From the NCBI GenBank assembly GCA_965145485.1, contig CBCTCU010000007.1, positions 27,340 through 91,339 of the forward strand: a DNA stretch of 64,000 nucleotides, read 5' to 3'. The stretch comes from CABQCM01 sp965145485. Its GTDB lineage: Bacteria; Bacillota; Clostridia; Oscillospirales; Acutalibacteraceae. This document shows, in pieces, positions 33,045 through 42,440 of this stretch. The notes under the pieces were generated by a model. It saw only the letters and a program-made list of their open reading frames with translations. It ran no database searches and was not told the DNA's origin. Position 1 is the first letter of the stretch. The number at the start of each line of letters is the position of its first letter. A program made the translations under genes and the position numbers.

Positions 33045-34229
33045 TTGAGCGATTCCTTTTTGCGGCGCACCTGGGTCGAGGTCGACCTGGACGCCATCGC
33101 GTCCAATTTCCGGGAAGTCAAACAAAAAGCCCCGGGCGCCAAAATCATGGCGGTGGTGAAGGCCGACGCATACGGGCATGGGGTGGAGCAGGTCTCCCGC
33201 ACCCTGGCGCAGGCCGGCGCCGACTGGTTTGGCGTCTCCAATTTTGAAGAGGCGCTGCAGCTCCGCGCGCTGGGGCACACCCTGCCGATACTGATTTTGG
33301 GGTACACCCCGCCGCAGGAAGTAAAAGCTTTGTGCCAGCATCGTATTTCGCAGGCCGTATACTCGGACGAATACGCTGCCGCTTTGTCCCAAGCGGCGGT
33401 AGACGCCGGCGTTATGGTGGACATTCATCTTAAACTGGACGTCGGTATGAACCGAATCGGGTTTTCCACGTCCGGCGACGGCCTTGCGCGCGCGCGGGAT
33501 GCCTGCCGCCTGCCCGGTTTTCGCACCGAGGGGGTGTTTACCCACTTCCAGTCGGCCGATTTCAGCGGTGATCCGGATGGGAGCATCACCCGCTCGCAGT
33601 TTGACCGCTTTTGCTCCGCCGTGCAGGCGTTGGAAGGGCAGGGAATCGAATTTGCGCTCCGGCATTGCTGCAACTCGGCCGCCAGCATCGCGTGGGATGG
33701 GATGCAGCTCGATTTGGTGCGCGCGGGGATCTCGCTCTACGGCCTCTCCCCTTCGGCCGAATGCAGCGGCGCGGTCGTCGAGCACCCGGCCATGCAGTGC
33801 CGCACCATGATCACCATGGTCAAGGACATTGCCGCCGGCGAGGCGGTGGGCTATGGGCGCACCTACATCGCCCCCTCTCCCCGCAGGGTGGCTACCGTGA
33901 GCATCGGGTATGCCGACGGATACCTGCGCGCCTTTTCCAACCGGGCCTGCATGCTGGTACACGGCCAGCGGGCGCCGGTGATCGGCAACGTCTGCATGGA
34001 CCAGGCGTCGCTGGACGTCACCGGCATCGAGGGGGTGCGCGCAGGGGATATTGCCACGGTGTTTGGGCGCGGCGGCGAATCGTTTTTGTCCTTGGATGAG
34101 CTCGCCGTGCAGGCGGGCACCATTCATTACGAGCTGGTCTGCCTGATCAGCCGCCGGGTCCCCCGGGTGTATTTTCGCGATGGCAAAATCGTGCATGTGA
34201 CCGATTACCTGGGCGAATTGTGCCGGTAA
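33045..34229 (+). CDS. alr: alanine racemase
   Basis: A PLP enzyme of 394 aa that makes D-alanine for the cell wall. The N-terminal barrel has the PLP lysine in AKIMAVVKADAYGHG, then VDIHLKLDVGMNRIGF; later come HCCNSAASI, DLVRAGISLYGLSPS, AAGEAVGYGRTY with the catalytic Tyr region, VSIGYADGYLRAF and GNVCMDQASLDVTG. The start is TTG at 33045, 8 bases after GGGAGG; no in-frame ATG is close. Shares an intergenic region with the divergent carboxypeptidase gene. Confidence 0.96.
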   Translation: MSDSFLRRTWVEVDLDAIASNFREVKQKAPGAKIMAVVKADAYGHGVEQVSRTLAQAGADWFGVSNFEEALQLRALGHTLPILILGYTPPQEVKALCQHRISQAVYSDEYAAALSQAAVDAGVMVDIHLKLDVGMNRIGFSTSGDGLARARDACRLPGFRTEGVFTHFQSADFSGDPDGSITRSQFDRFCSAVQALEGQGIEFALRHCCNSAASIAWDGMQLDLVRAGISLYGLSPSAECSGAVVEHPAMQCRTMITMVKDIAAGEAVGYGRTYIAPSPRRVATVSIGYADGYLRAFSNRACMLVHGQRAPVIGNVCMDQASLDVTGIEGVRAGDIATVFGRGGESFLSLDELAVQAGTIHYELVCLISRRVPRVYFRDGKIVHVTDYLGELCR

Positions 34230-34928
34230 GCGCCGGATGGATCAAACGTATCACAGCCGAAACCATAGCCGGCTGCCTCTCAATGACGTAAAAGCCAGAT
34301 AATAGGAAAATCAAAATTGGACGTGATACCGGCTGTTTGTTCAGTCATGCAACATCTGCCGGCGAAGCCGCAGCGCGCAAAGGCGGGAAACATATCTGGC
34401 CCCTTGCCCCTGCGGCGATAGGTAGGATGGCCGTTTGCCCTGCATTATGGCGGAAGGCGTAGTTTGAAGGAATCTATTTACAGTAATACGGATAATCTAC
34501 GTCCTCGATATTGGGGATGGGCTGGCCGTCACCTTCGCCGATCGGAGAGTATGCTCACCGCAGCTTGATCTTTTTCTACGAGCATCACCATGAGGAAGCG
34601 GTATCAACAAACAGGCCGAAAAGGGCGCTGCCCTTTTCGGCCTGTCATGTTATCCCTTGGCCAACCGCCGTCAACGCAAAGAAGCTGGAGCATGATAAAA
34701 ACTCCAGCAATGGTCGACACACCCAATTCGGGGACCCGATTGTACATCCGTTGCGCTTCATACCGCACTATCCCAACGCTTTTTGCAGCGAGCCACGCGC
34801 CTCATGCCGTACACCCCCAGTGCATTATTCGGCCCGCCGCAGCACGTCTTTACTGCGGTTCGCAGGCAATCCACGTGGTCCCATCTGGCTAAGGGGGACA
34901 AACGCAGCTTTTTCCCAGAAGTTCCGCA
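34230..34928. other. 700-bp region with no supported gene
   Basis: Open frames on the plus strand lack ribosome sites and resemble random translation. The only notable element is the perfect hairpin at 34614-34642. Confidence 0.5.
34614..34642. repeat. perfect 13-bp hairpin with 3-base loop
   Basis: GGCCGAAAAGGGC and its exact complement separated by GCT. No following T run, so it is not a standard terminator, though internal A and T runs give it some of that character. About 385 bp after alr. Confidence 0.6.
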
Positions 34929-35582
34929 TCATGTTGGCGGCATCCAGGCCTCTGCATCCACGGACAAGTATCCCTCGCCGGTGACGCGGCATTCAACCCG
35001 GCCACCTGTGGCATCGGCCAGCGCCCGCTCAAAACCGCGCTCCATGGCGGCCTGCGGCAAACGAAAGGCAAGGGTCACATACTGTGCGAACTGCGTGTCG
35101 TCCACGCGGCCCTCCCATTCCGGGATCAGGGAGGATATACGCCCATAATCGGCATAGTCGCATTCCAGGCAGCATAGGGCGCAAGGGCGCATCCAGCGCC
35201 CCCCTGCCGCATCCACGGCCAGTGACGCCGCCTGGGAATAGGCGCGCACCAGCCCTCCGGTGCCAAGCAGGATCCCCCCGAAATAACGGGTCACGACAAC
35301 GATACAGTCAAAAAGCTCCCTTTTTTGCAGCACCTCCAGCACCGGCATGCCGGCCGTTCCCTGCGGCTCCCCATCGTCTGAAAAGCGGCTTCGCCCCCCC
35401 TCGCGAAGGCGGTAGGCGTAAACGTTGTGCCGCGCATCCCAGTGCCGGGCGCGGATGGTCTCGAGAAAGGCCAGCGCCTCCTCCTCGCTTGCAACTGGAT
35501 GGATGTAGCCCAGAAACCGCGACCGCTTCTCCTCCAGCTCGGACTGGGCGGCATGGGCGATGGTGCGATATTCCTTTTCCAT
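34929..35582 (-). CDS. YigZ/IMPACT family protein
   Basis: A 217-aa UPF0029/IMPACT family protein. Conserved elements: KRSRFLGYIHPVASEEEAL, the signature ARHWDARHNVYAYRL, FSDDGEPQGTAGMPVLEVL, and VVVTRYFGGILLGTGGLVRA. The two-domain layout (YigZ N-terminal, then a ferredoxin-like C-terminal domain) matches the bacterial family, which is associated with translation although its reaction is unknown. It begins 3 bp after the stop of rqcH, so the two are co-transcribed; pairing with RqcH is consistent with a ribosome-related role. Confidence 0.9.
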   Translation of the reverse strand: MEKEYRTIAHAAQSELEEKRSRFLGYIHPVASEEEALAFLETIRARHWDARHNVYAYRLREGGRSRFSDDGEPQGTAGMPVLEVLQKRELFDCIVVVTRYFGGILLGTGGLVRAYSQAASLAVDAAGGRWMRPCALCCLECDYADYGRISSLIPEWEGRVDDTQFAQYVTLAFRLPQAAMERGFERALADATGGRVECRVTGEGYLSVDAEAWMPPT

Positions 35583-35585
35583 TCC

Positions 35586-37355
35586 TTATTCTCCCCGCGG
35601 ATCATCGCGCAGCCGTTTTGCCAGCTCGGGGTCGGGCCGAACGAAAGCGGTCTTGTAGCCGTCGTAGATGACCATGCCCGGCGGCGTCCCCTGCGGCTTT
35701 TTGACCTTGCGGGCCAGACAGTAGTCCACCGCTACCTGGGGCGACTGCGCCGACTTGGAGTAAGTAGCGGCCAGAACCGCCGCCTGTTCCAGCGTGGTAT
35801 CGGGCGGCTGCCTGCCCTCGCAGCAGACGATCACATGCGCGCCCGGGCCGTCTTTCACGTGCATCCAGACGTCGCTGCCCTGCGCGGTGCGCAGGCTGAG
35901 CTGCTCGTTTTGGCGGTTGTTGCGCCCCACGAGTATGACAAAGCCATCGTCGGACGCAAAGCGATAAGGCGGCAGTTTGGCCGCCGGCCGCGCTTTTTTG
36001 CCGTTTTGCGCCTTGAGATAGCCCCCCTGCTCCAGCTCCTCGCGGATTTCGGCCAGCTCCCGATCGGTCTCGGCACGGCTGAGGGCGTCAAAGACGCTGT
36101 CGATATACGCCAGCTCTTCCATCCCCTTTTGCACCAGCTCGGCCAGCCGCTGCTCGGCCGTGTGGGCCTTTCGGTATTCCTTAAAATACTTCTGTGCATT
36201 CTGCGAAGGGGACAGGGCGGTATCCAACGGAATGCGCACGGTTTCGCACGTGGGGGAATAGTAGTTGACAACCTCGCAATGATCCGCCCCCCGCTCAATC
36301 CGGTGCAGGTTGGCCTTAATCAGTTCGCCATACTCCCGCAGGTGCTCCCGATTTTGCGAAGCCTTCCATTCGGCCTGCTGCGCGCTCACCCGCCGCGCGA
36401 TGCGCCCGGAAAGGGTGGTAATGTGCTTGAGCAGGTTCTGCGAGCGTGCGCGAATACGCTCGGCCCGCTCCCGCTGTGAAAAAAAAGCGTCGAGCAGGCT
36501 GCAGCAGTCGGGATATTCCCGGGTCATGGCCGCCATGCCGTATTGATGGATGGGGATAAAGCAAAAATCCATCGGCCGGCCGGCCGGGTCGAGTACCATC
36601 GTGGGAGAAGCCCCCCTGCCCTGCAAAGCCTCCAGCCAGCGGGTTAGCTGCACCTTCAGCCTTTGCCGGTCCGCCTCCTCCATCTGCTCTACCCGCAGCT
36701 CTTTGCCACGGCATGCCGCATGGGCAAGCTCCCGGCAGACCAGGGGCGAGGCGCCCTGCAAATGCTCCAGCAGCGCTTTGGACAATTCCTTTTCCGGGCC
36801 GCCTGCAAGCCGCTCCCACAGCGGCTCGATGGACTCCAGCATGGGGTCGACCTTATCCTGCGGGGGAGGCAGCCGGTAGCGCACCCCCGGCATGAGAACA
36901 CGCACCGCGTCGGCCGCGTCGGTACGGCGCACCGCGTCGATGACCCGCATGTCTTCATCGCATAAGATGATATTCGAACGCCGCCCCATCATCTCGACAA
37001 CCAGACTGAGGGAAACGGTATCCCCCAATTCGTTTTTGCCCTCAAAAATGAGTTTCAGAATCCGCTCCAGCCCCGGCTGCTCCATTCCGCTCAGGCGGGC
37101 GCCGACCAGGCGCTTGCGCATGAGCATGCAGAACATGGGCGGAACGGCCGGATTTTCAGGCGAATCCCCGGTCAGTTGCACCCGCGCCCCTTTGGAGCCA
37201 GCCGAAAGCAGCAGGCGGCCCTGAAAATCCTTGCTGCGCAGCAGCAGCACCAGCTCCTCCCGCGCGGGCTGGTATATTTTATCCACACGGCATCCGAGCA
37301 GGCGGGGCTGCATCTCGTGCCGCACCGCCGACAAAAATCCTCCGTCAAAAGCCAT
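35586..37355 (-). CDS. rqcH: RqcH (Rqc2/NFACT family) ribosome-quality-control protein
   Basis: A 589-aa NFACT-family protein, older name FbpA/fibronectin-binding. Bacterial RqcH binds obstructed 50S subunits and recruits tRNA-Ala to add alanine tails. The NFACT-N domain starts MAFDGGFLSAVRHEMQPRLL with CRVDKIYQP and LLLSAGSKGARVQLT; a helix-hairpin-helix and coiled-coil middle region (about 260-440) follows; the NFACT-R domain carries RFASDDGFVILVGRNNRQNE, DVWMHVKDGPGAHVIV and the DYCLARKVKKPQGTPPGMV segment. The ATG at 37355 follows GGGAGG. yigZ lies 3 bp downstream. Confidence 0.94.
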   Translation of the reverse strand: MAFDGGFLSAVRHEMQPRLLGCRVDKIYQPAREELVLLLRSKDFQGRLLLSAGSKGARVQLTGDSPENPAVPPMFCMLMRKRLVGARLSGMEQPGLERILKLIFEGKNELGDTVSLSLVVEMMGRRSNIILCDEDMRVIDAVRRTDAADAVRVLMPGVRYRLPPPQDKVDPMLESIEPLWERLAGGPEKELSKALLEHLQGASPLVCRELAHAACRGKELRVEQMEEADRQRLKVQLTRWLEALQGRGASPTMVLDPAGRPMDFCFIPIHQYGMAAMTREYPDCCSLLDAFFSQRERAERIRARSQNLLKHITTLSGRIARRVSAQQAEWKASQNREHLREYGELIKANLHRIERGADHCEVVNYYSPTCETVRIPLDTALSPSQNAQKYFKEYRKAHTAEQRLAELVQKGMEELAYIDSVFDALSRAETDRELAEIREELEQGGYLKAQNGKKARPAAKLPPYRFASDDGFVILVGRNNRQNEQLSLRTAQGSDVWMHVKDGPGAHVIVCCEGRQPPDTTLEQAAVLAATYSKSAQSPQVAVDYCLARKVKKPQGTPPGMVIYDGYKTAFVRPDPELAKRLRDDPRGE

Positions 37356-37867
37356 ATATGGGTTCCTCCCATGGTCATTCTCAACATGCTCACGGCCGGC
37401 AACGCCGCGTCAACACCGAAAAAAGGGGCCATATACCGTCCCGATCACCCGGCTGGTTGCAATCGAAGGCGGCCTCCTCTCGAAAGGCAAAGGGGCCTCG
37501 CTCCATCGTCCGGTCCCCCGTGCAAATACGCCGCTCCCACGCTGTGTCCAACAAGCCGGGGCAGGCTGGCAGGTTGCATCTCTCATAAAATGGAGGAACG
37601 CGTTCCCCCATCAAGACGACGGCCACCATCCACAACGCGGCTGACTGATTGAATATAACGATTCCCCGCGCTCAAGAGAGGAAACAGCATGCGCAAAAAA
37701 CGAGGGCCAACCGGAAAGCGGACATCACAGTCTGGCAGTTTTGAGGGCGCCCCGTCCACAGGGCGCGGTAAGAGGCGCAGAAAGCAAAAGGTTCCGTGCG
37801 GCTCCAAAAGCCGGGAACATTCCTTACAGCGACCTTGCAGCCATCCGGCTTGGCCGACAACTCCTGC
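37356..37867. other. intergenic region between rqcH and nif3
   Basis: No clearly supported gene. One plus-strand frame at 37689 has a good ribosome site (GAGGAAACAGC) and a very basic start (MRKKRGPTGKRTSQS), but runs antisense into the nif3-like gene and is not counted. Confidence 0.45.
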
Positions 37868-38650
37868 CTACTTGAGTGAAAAGCGCAATGGATTGGGCTG
37901 GGCAAACAGGTGCATCGGCGCCTGCGGGAACTGCTCGGACAGGCGTTTGCACAGCGGAGCCATAACCACCGTCTCGGTTGCAAAATGCCCCGCATCCATC
38001 AGTGTGACGCCCAAGGCCATGGCGTCGAGCAGCTCGTGATGGCGCACGTCCGCCGTCACCAAAGCCTGCGCGCCGGCCTCGGCTGCGGGGAGAAGCAGGT
38101 CGGCCCCCGCCCCGCCGCAGAGCGCGACTGTGCGAATGGGCTCTCCCCCATCGGCATAGCCGACGGCCGCCACCCCCAACGCATCCCGCACATGACCGGC
38201 CAGCGCCTGAGCCGACATCTCGCGCGGCAACGCGCCCACGCGCGCCATCGGGGGATACCCGGGATACTCCGGATCGGCCAGCGGGCGGATTTCACGCAGG
38301 CCCAAAGTCTCGGCCAGCACATCGTTGACCCCGCCGGGAGCGCAATCGAGATTGGTATGGGCGCAAATGGCGCTCATTTCATACCGCGCCAGCCGGTAGA
38401 CCGGGTGATCGCTCCCCACCCGGCCAACCGGTTTAAAAATCACCGGATGGTGGCTGACGACCAGATTGCATCCGCGCTCATGCGCCCAGTCGATCAACTC
38501 GCAGGTCATATCCAGCGCAAAAGCCACGCCGGTCACCTCGGCGTCCGGGCTGCCGACCAGCAGCCCGGCGTTGTCAAAGGGCAGCGCCGTCGCAAAGGGG
38601 GCAAAGGCGTCGATGGCCTCATAGATATCCCCAACCGTTATCTTTTGCAC
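37868..38650 (-). CDS. Nif3-like dinuclear metal-centre protein (YqfO type)
   Basis: A 260-aa Nif3/DUF34 protein. Metal ligands are in order: LVVSHHPVIFKPVGR with paired His near residue 66, AICAHTNLDCAPGGVNDVLA near residue 95, and a C-terminal VTADVRHHELLDAM and LMDAGHFATE. It lacks the central PII-like domain seen in longer homologues such as Bacillus YqfO. The start is GTG at 38650, with AGAGGATG upstream. It follows trmK by 16 bp, the same pairing as yqfN-yqfO in Bacillus. Proposed roles include hydrolysis of cyclic or damaged metabolites; none is certain. Confidence 0.9.
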   Translation of the reverse strand: MQKITVGDIYEAIDAFAPFATALPFDNAGLLVGSPDAEVTGVAFALDMTCELIDWAHERGCNLVVSHHPVIFKPVGRVGSDHPVYRLARYEMSAICAHTNLDCAPGGVNDVLAETLGLREIRPLADPEYPGYPPMARVGALPREMSAQALAGHVRDALGVAAVGYADGGEPIRTVALCGGAGADLLLPAAEAGAQALVTADVRHHELLDAMALGVTLMDAGHFATETVVMAPLCKRLSEQFPQAPMHLFAQPNPLRFSLK

Positions 38651-38666
38651 AGCCTATCATCCTCTC

Positions 38667-39377
38667 TCATGATGAGCCTTTCATGTTTTGAATGCGCAGG
38701 CACAGCTCTTGCCGGATACTCTCCAGGCTTTCCAACCGCTGCGTATTTTTCCCCGCTTGGGACAGCCCATCGATCTGCACCGACACAGAGCGCACCACCT
38801 GCTCGAGCTTTTTCCTCTCAAGCGCCCCTCCTTTGGACAGCAGGCCGTCGTAACAATCGGCCGGCGTATAAGGCCGGGCGACACCGCAGTAGCGGGCCCG
38901 CAGCACCGAATACACCCGGTGGTTTGCCGTGGCAGCCTGCTCGCGCTCGAGGGCAAAGCCGGCGTCCCACAGGGCCTGGCGCACCAGATGGGCGTCGCGC
39001 ATCGGCTGCAAAACCAGGCAAACCGAGGCGTCCTTCAGCCATGCGGCCCTGCCCATGATCTGCGTCATCAGAATGCCGCCCATCCCCGCCATGACCACGC
39101 AATCGGCCTCGCCCGGCGAGATGCCGTCGAGCCCATCGCACAGGCGCAGCGATATCTTCTCCCCCAGCCCGGCACGCACAACATTGTCCTTGGCCGAAAG
39201 AAGCGGCCCCCGCCGTAGATCACTGGCAATCACCGAGGGGCAGCGGCCGCTTTGAACCAGGGCGATGGGCAGGCGGGCGTGATCGCATCCCACATCGGCC
39301 ACCCGCGCCCCCGGCGGCACCATCTCCGCCACAAGGCGCAGCCGTCCATCCAACGGCGCGAACCATTCCCCGCTCAC
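38667..39377 (-). CDS. trmK: tRNA (adenine-22-N1)-methyltransferase TrmK
   Basis: A 236-aa SAM-dependent methyltransferase making m1A22 in tRNA. The Rossmann start is RVADVGCDHARLPIAL, followed by VIASDLRRGPLLSAKDNV, LRLCDGLDGISPGEADCVVM, AGMGGILMTQIM, and LVLQPMRDAHLVRQALWDAG. A helical C-terminal coiled coil (KKLEQVVRSVSVQID) is typical. The ATG at 39377 overlaps the stop of the amidohydrolase gene by 4 bases, so the three genes amidohydrolase-trmK-nif3 are one operon. Confidence 0.93.
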   Translation of the reverse strand: MSGEWFAPLDGRLRLVAEMVPPGARVADVGCDHARLPIALVQSGRCPSVIASDLRRGPLLSAKDNVVRAGLGEKISLRLCDGLDGISPGEADCVVMAGMGGILMTQIMGRAAWLKDASVCLVLQPMRDAHLVRQALWDAGFALEREQAATANHRVYSVLRARYCGVARPYTPADCYDGLLSKGGALERKKLEQVVRSVSVQIDGLSQAGKNTQRLESLESIRQELCLRIQNMKGSS

Positions 39378-40171
39378 AGGGGCAATCCAAGCAGGCGGGC
39401 CGCGTTTTCATACAACACCAGACGCTGCTCGTCCGGCGTCAATCCCACGGCATAAAAGCGCTCAAGCTCCTCATCCGGCGTCCACATGGGATAATCGGTG
39501 CCAAACAGCACCCGCTCGGGCCCGTACCGGTAAAACAGCCGCTTGGCCGCCTCGGTGCTGAGAGCGTAGAGGGACGACGAGCAGTCGACCATGAAGTTGT
39601 CGTAACCGGCCAGGGTATCGGCCGCTTCCTCCCATACCGACCAGCCGCCGAAATGCGCGCCAATCACCACAAGGCCGGGCAGCGCCTCCAAAAAGCGCGC
39701 CGTCTGCGGCGGGTTGGAAAAGGAATACCGATGGTCGCCGGTATGCACCAGAACGGGCAGGCGGCCGACCAGGCGCTCGCACATGGCGATGGATTTGTCG
39801 CTGTCCAGCGCAAAGCCCTGCACATCCGGATGGATTTTGACCCCTTTGAGCCCCAGCTCGATGAGGTGCTCGAGATCCTCGTCCATGGTCGTGCTGTCGG
39901 GATGCAGGGTGCCAAAGCCGGTCATGCAGCCGTTGCTCAAGGCGACCTGGGAGGCGATAAACTCATTGATATTTTTCACCTGAGAGGGATGGGTGGAGAC
40001 CGAATGCACCAGAAAATGGGTGATACCCGCTTTTTTCTCCTCCCGCAGCAGGGTATCGACCCGGCCGTCGAGATTCATGGGGATGTCGTAAAATTTCCCG
40101 ATGCTCTGCGCTGCGCGCTCAGCGATTTTGTCGGGATAGATGTGGCAATGAGCATCAACGATGGGCTGCAT
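39374..40171 (-). CDS. amidohydrolase-2 family metal-dependent hydrolase
   Basis: A 265-aa TIM-barrel protein of the amidohydrolase_2 family (decarboxylase/hydrolase group). Metal-site segments: IVDAHCHIYPDKIAE at the start, LKGVKIHPDVQGF, PVLVHTGDHRYSF, LVVIGAHFGGWSVW and RVLFGTDYPMWTPDEEL. The Trp-Trp and Asp pattern is usual for the family. Substrate unknown. ATG 40171 has AAAGGAG about 12 bases upstream, a longer spacing than usual; the frame extends to 40267 but into a repeat region. Translationally coupled to trmK, though no functional link is known. Confidence 0.85.
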   Translation of the reverse strand: MQPIVDAHCHIYPDKIAERAAQSIGKFYDIPMNLDGRVDTLLREEKKAGITHFLVHSVSTHPSQVKNINEFIASQVALSNGCMTGFGTLHPDSTTMDEDLEHLIELGLKGVKIHPDVQGFALDSDKSIAMCERLVGRLPVLVHTGDHRYSFSNPPQTARFLEALPGLVVIGAHFGGWSVWEEAADTLAGYDNFMVDCSSSLYALSTEAAKRLFYRYGPERVLFGTDYPMWTPDEELERFYAVGLTPDEQRLVLYENAARLLGLPL

Positions 40172-40640
40172 GGTGGTGCATGTCTCCTTTACAAGATAAA
40201 ATCGTATTGCCGGCGGTAGGGTTGCCGGACGTTTGGACAGGCGTCTGTCATGGTACCATGAACGCAAAGCGTGAATGATATCATATGTATACGGCTATCG
40301 ATGCGTGTGTAAATTATCGCACTGCGGCTATGGTAGTAAAAGCAAAGTACAAACGAATTTCCTATGCACATGGCCGTAAGCCCGTACTTCAAAAATAGCA
40401 CAGCATCGCCGCCTGCGGCTATTATATCACGCCCCGTTGTTTTTCACAACCCGCCAACTCCCCCAAAGGCAGGCAACACCCCACCGGGAAAGCCAGGCGT
40501 TAAAAGCGGGAAAATCTCAGACTGAAATATCGATGGTCGCATAAAACCTTCCTGACAAACCGGCGCCGGTTTCACATTCGACAAAAAACGCCTGACGCTA
40601 ACCAGCGCAGACGTTTTTGCAGGTGAATCCATCCTGTTCA
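40172..40640. other. intergenic region upstream of the amidohydrolase gene
   Basis: Contains two copies of the dispersed repeat at 40245-40435. The rest, 40436-40640, shows no gene or clear terminator. Confidence 0.5.
40245..40435. repeat. two units of the dispersed ~90-bp repeat
   Basis: The segment begins CCATGAACGCAAAGCGTGAA, matching the unit start at 26588 and 26741. A second unit contains CCTATGCACATGGCC and CCCGTACTTCAAA and ends with GCCGCCTGCGGCTATTATA, matching the hairpin end at 26813. This shows the repeat is dispersed and not a local duplication. Confidence 0.65.
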
Positions 40641-42440
40641 TCACGATGGATCGTTGGCAACGGCCAGACGAATCCCCAGCTCGTCGAGCTGCGCGGGATC
40701 GACCTGAGAGGGGCAGTCGGTCATCAGTTCGCTGGTATTCTGCACCTTGGGGTAGGCCACCACGTCGCGCAGAGAGTCGCAGCCGAGCATCTGCATGACC
40801 AAACGATCCAGCCCGATGCCCATGCCGCCGTGCGGCGGCGCGCCATACCGGAAAGCGTCGGTCAGATAGCCGAACTTTGCCTGGGCCTCTTCCTCGCTGA
40901 GCCCCAGAAGGCGGAACATCCTCTTTTGCAGCGCGGGATCGGTGATACGAATCGAGCCGCTCGACAGCTCGATTCCATTGAGCACGAGGTCATACGCCTT
41001 GGCCCTGACGCTGCCCTGATCCGATTCCAAATAAGGAATACACTCGTCCATCGGCGCGGTAAAGGGATGGTGCATGGCCACATACTGCCCAAGCTCCTCA
41101 TCCCAGTCAAAGAAGGGCATTTCGGTAATCCAAAGCAGGTTATACCGCCCTTTGGGCACGATGTTAAGGCGGTTGGCCACTTCAACGCGCAAGGACCCCA
41201 GATAATTGAGCGCATGCGAGGGGCTGCTATCCGCGAGAATGAGCACCACGTCGCCGGTCGCCGCGCCGGCCTTTTTGAGCACCGCCTGCATGACCTCTTC
41301 GGATACGAACTTGCCAAAGGAGGAGGCGACCCCATCCTCGGTCAGGCGGATCCAGGCCAGCCCCTTTGCGCCGATGCCGCGCACCATCTCGGTGAGCTTG
41401 TCGATCTCCTTACGCGAAAGGGCTTTGACGCAATCCTTGGCCGTGATGCCGCGCACGGCGCCGCCCTGTGCCAGGGTATTCTCAAACACCTGGAAGCCGC
41501 AGCCGCGCAGCTCGTCGGCCAGATCAAAAATATCCATCCCATAACGGGTGTCGGGCTTGTCCGAGCCGTAGCGTTCCATCGCCTCGGCATAGGTCAGGCG
41601 GGGCAGCGGCAACGGGACGTCCACCCCCAGCGCCTCGCGAAACACCCGCTGGATATATCCCTCCCCAATCTCCAAAACGTCCTCCATGTCGACAAAGGAC
41701 ATCTCAAAATCGATCTGGGTAAATTCAGGCTGGCGGTCGGCCCGCAGGTCCTCATCCCGGAAGCAGCGGGCAATCTGCATGTAACGGTCAAACCCGGCCA
41801 CCATCGTCAGCTGCTTATAAAGCTGCGGGGACTGCGGCAGGGCGAAGAAGGAGCCGGGATGAATCCGGCTGGGCACCAGATAATCGCGCGCCCCCTCGGG
41901 GGTGGATTTAATCAAAATGGGGGTCTCCACCTCGATAAAGCCGTTTTCATCAAAATAGTCGCGCGTGATCTTGGCGATCTTGTGGCGCATCAGGATATTT
42001 TTTTGCAGGTCGGGGCGGCGCAAATCAAGATAACGGTATTTCAGCCGCAGCTCCTCGCGCACGTTGGACTGCTCGACAATCTCAAAAGGAGGGGTCTCGG
42101 CGGCCGACAGCACCCGAAGCTCGGTGACAAAGACCTCGATTTCACCGGTGGGCAGCTCGGCGTTGATCGACGAGCGCACGCGCACCATTCCCTTTGCGAT
42201 GAGAACGTATTCCTGCCGGATTTGAAAGGCGGTATTAAAAATTTCGCGGTCGCTCCCGTCGTCAAAGGCCAGCTGAACCAGCCCGGTGCGGTCGCGAAGA
42301 TCGATAAAAATCAGGCTTCCCAGGTCGCGCTGGCGCTGTACCCAGCCGCAGACCACCACCTCGCGGCCCTCATCCGGCCGGCGCAGCGTGCCGCAGTAAT
42401 CGGTACGCCGAAGGCTACCAAGCGACGTTGTCTCAATCAT
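40641..42440 (-). CDS. aspS: aspartyl-tRNA synthetase
   Basis: A class II synthetase of 599 aa, bacterial type. N-terminal anticodon-binding OB fold (EVVVCGWVQRQRDLGSLIFI), then motif 2-type FRDEDLRADRQPEFTQIDFE, a GAD insertion domain (about residues 290-420), and the motif 3 region GAPPHGGMGIGLDRLVMQML near the C-terminus. Whether it is discriminating or also charges tRNA-Asn cannot be told here. The start overlaps the hisS stop by 4 bases, so the two are translationally coupled, an arrangement common in Firmicutes. No T-box leader was recognised. Confidence 0.97.
   Translation of the reverse strand: MIETTSLGSLRRTDYCGTLRRPDEGREVVVCGWVQRQRDLGSLIFIDLRDRTGLVQLAFDDGSDREIFNTAFQIRQEYVLIAKGMVRVRSSINAELPTGEIEVFVTELRVLSAAETPPFEIVEQSNVREELRLKYRYLDLRRPDLQKNILMRHKIAKITRDYFDENGFIEVETPILIKSTPEGARDYLVPSRIHPGSFFALPQSPQLYKQLTMVAGFDRYMQIARCFRDEDLRADRQPEFTQIDFEMSFVDMEDVLEIGEGYIQRVFREALGVDVPLPLPRLTYAEAMERYGSDKPDTRYGMDIFDLADELRGCGFQVFENTLAQGGAVRGITAKDCVKALSRKEIDKLTEMVRGIGAKGLAWIRLTEDGVASSFGKFVSEEVMQAVLKKAGAATGDVVLILADSSPSHALNYLGSLRVEVANRLNIVPKGRYNLLWITEMPFFDWDEELGQYVAMHHPFTAPMDECIPYLESDQGSVRAKAYDLVLNGIELSSGSIRITDPALQKRMFRLLGLSEEEAQAKFGYLTDAFRYGAPPHGGMGIGLDRLVMQMLGCDSLRDVVAYPKVQNTSELMTDCPSQVDPAQLDELGIRLAVANDPS

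Noticed and set aside
34511..34984. 157-codon plus-strand frame in the gap after alr
   Set aside because: No ribosome site, odd composition, and it overlaps the 3' end of yigZ antisense.
37689..38039. 116-codon plus-strand frame with a good ribosome site and a basic start (MRKKRGPTGKRT)
   Set aside because: Its second half is antisense to the 3' end of the nif3-like gene and looks random. A truncated basic gene cannot be excluded.
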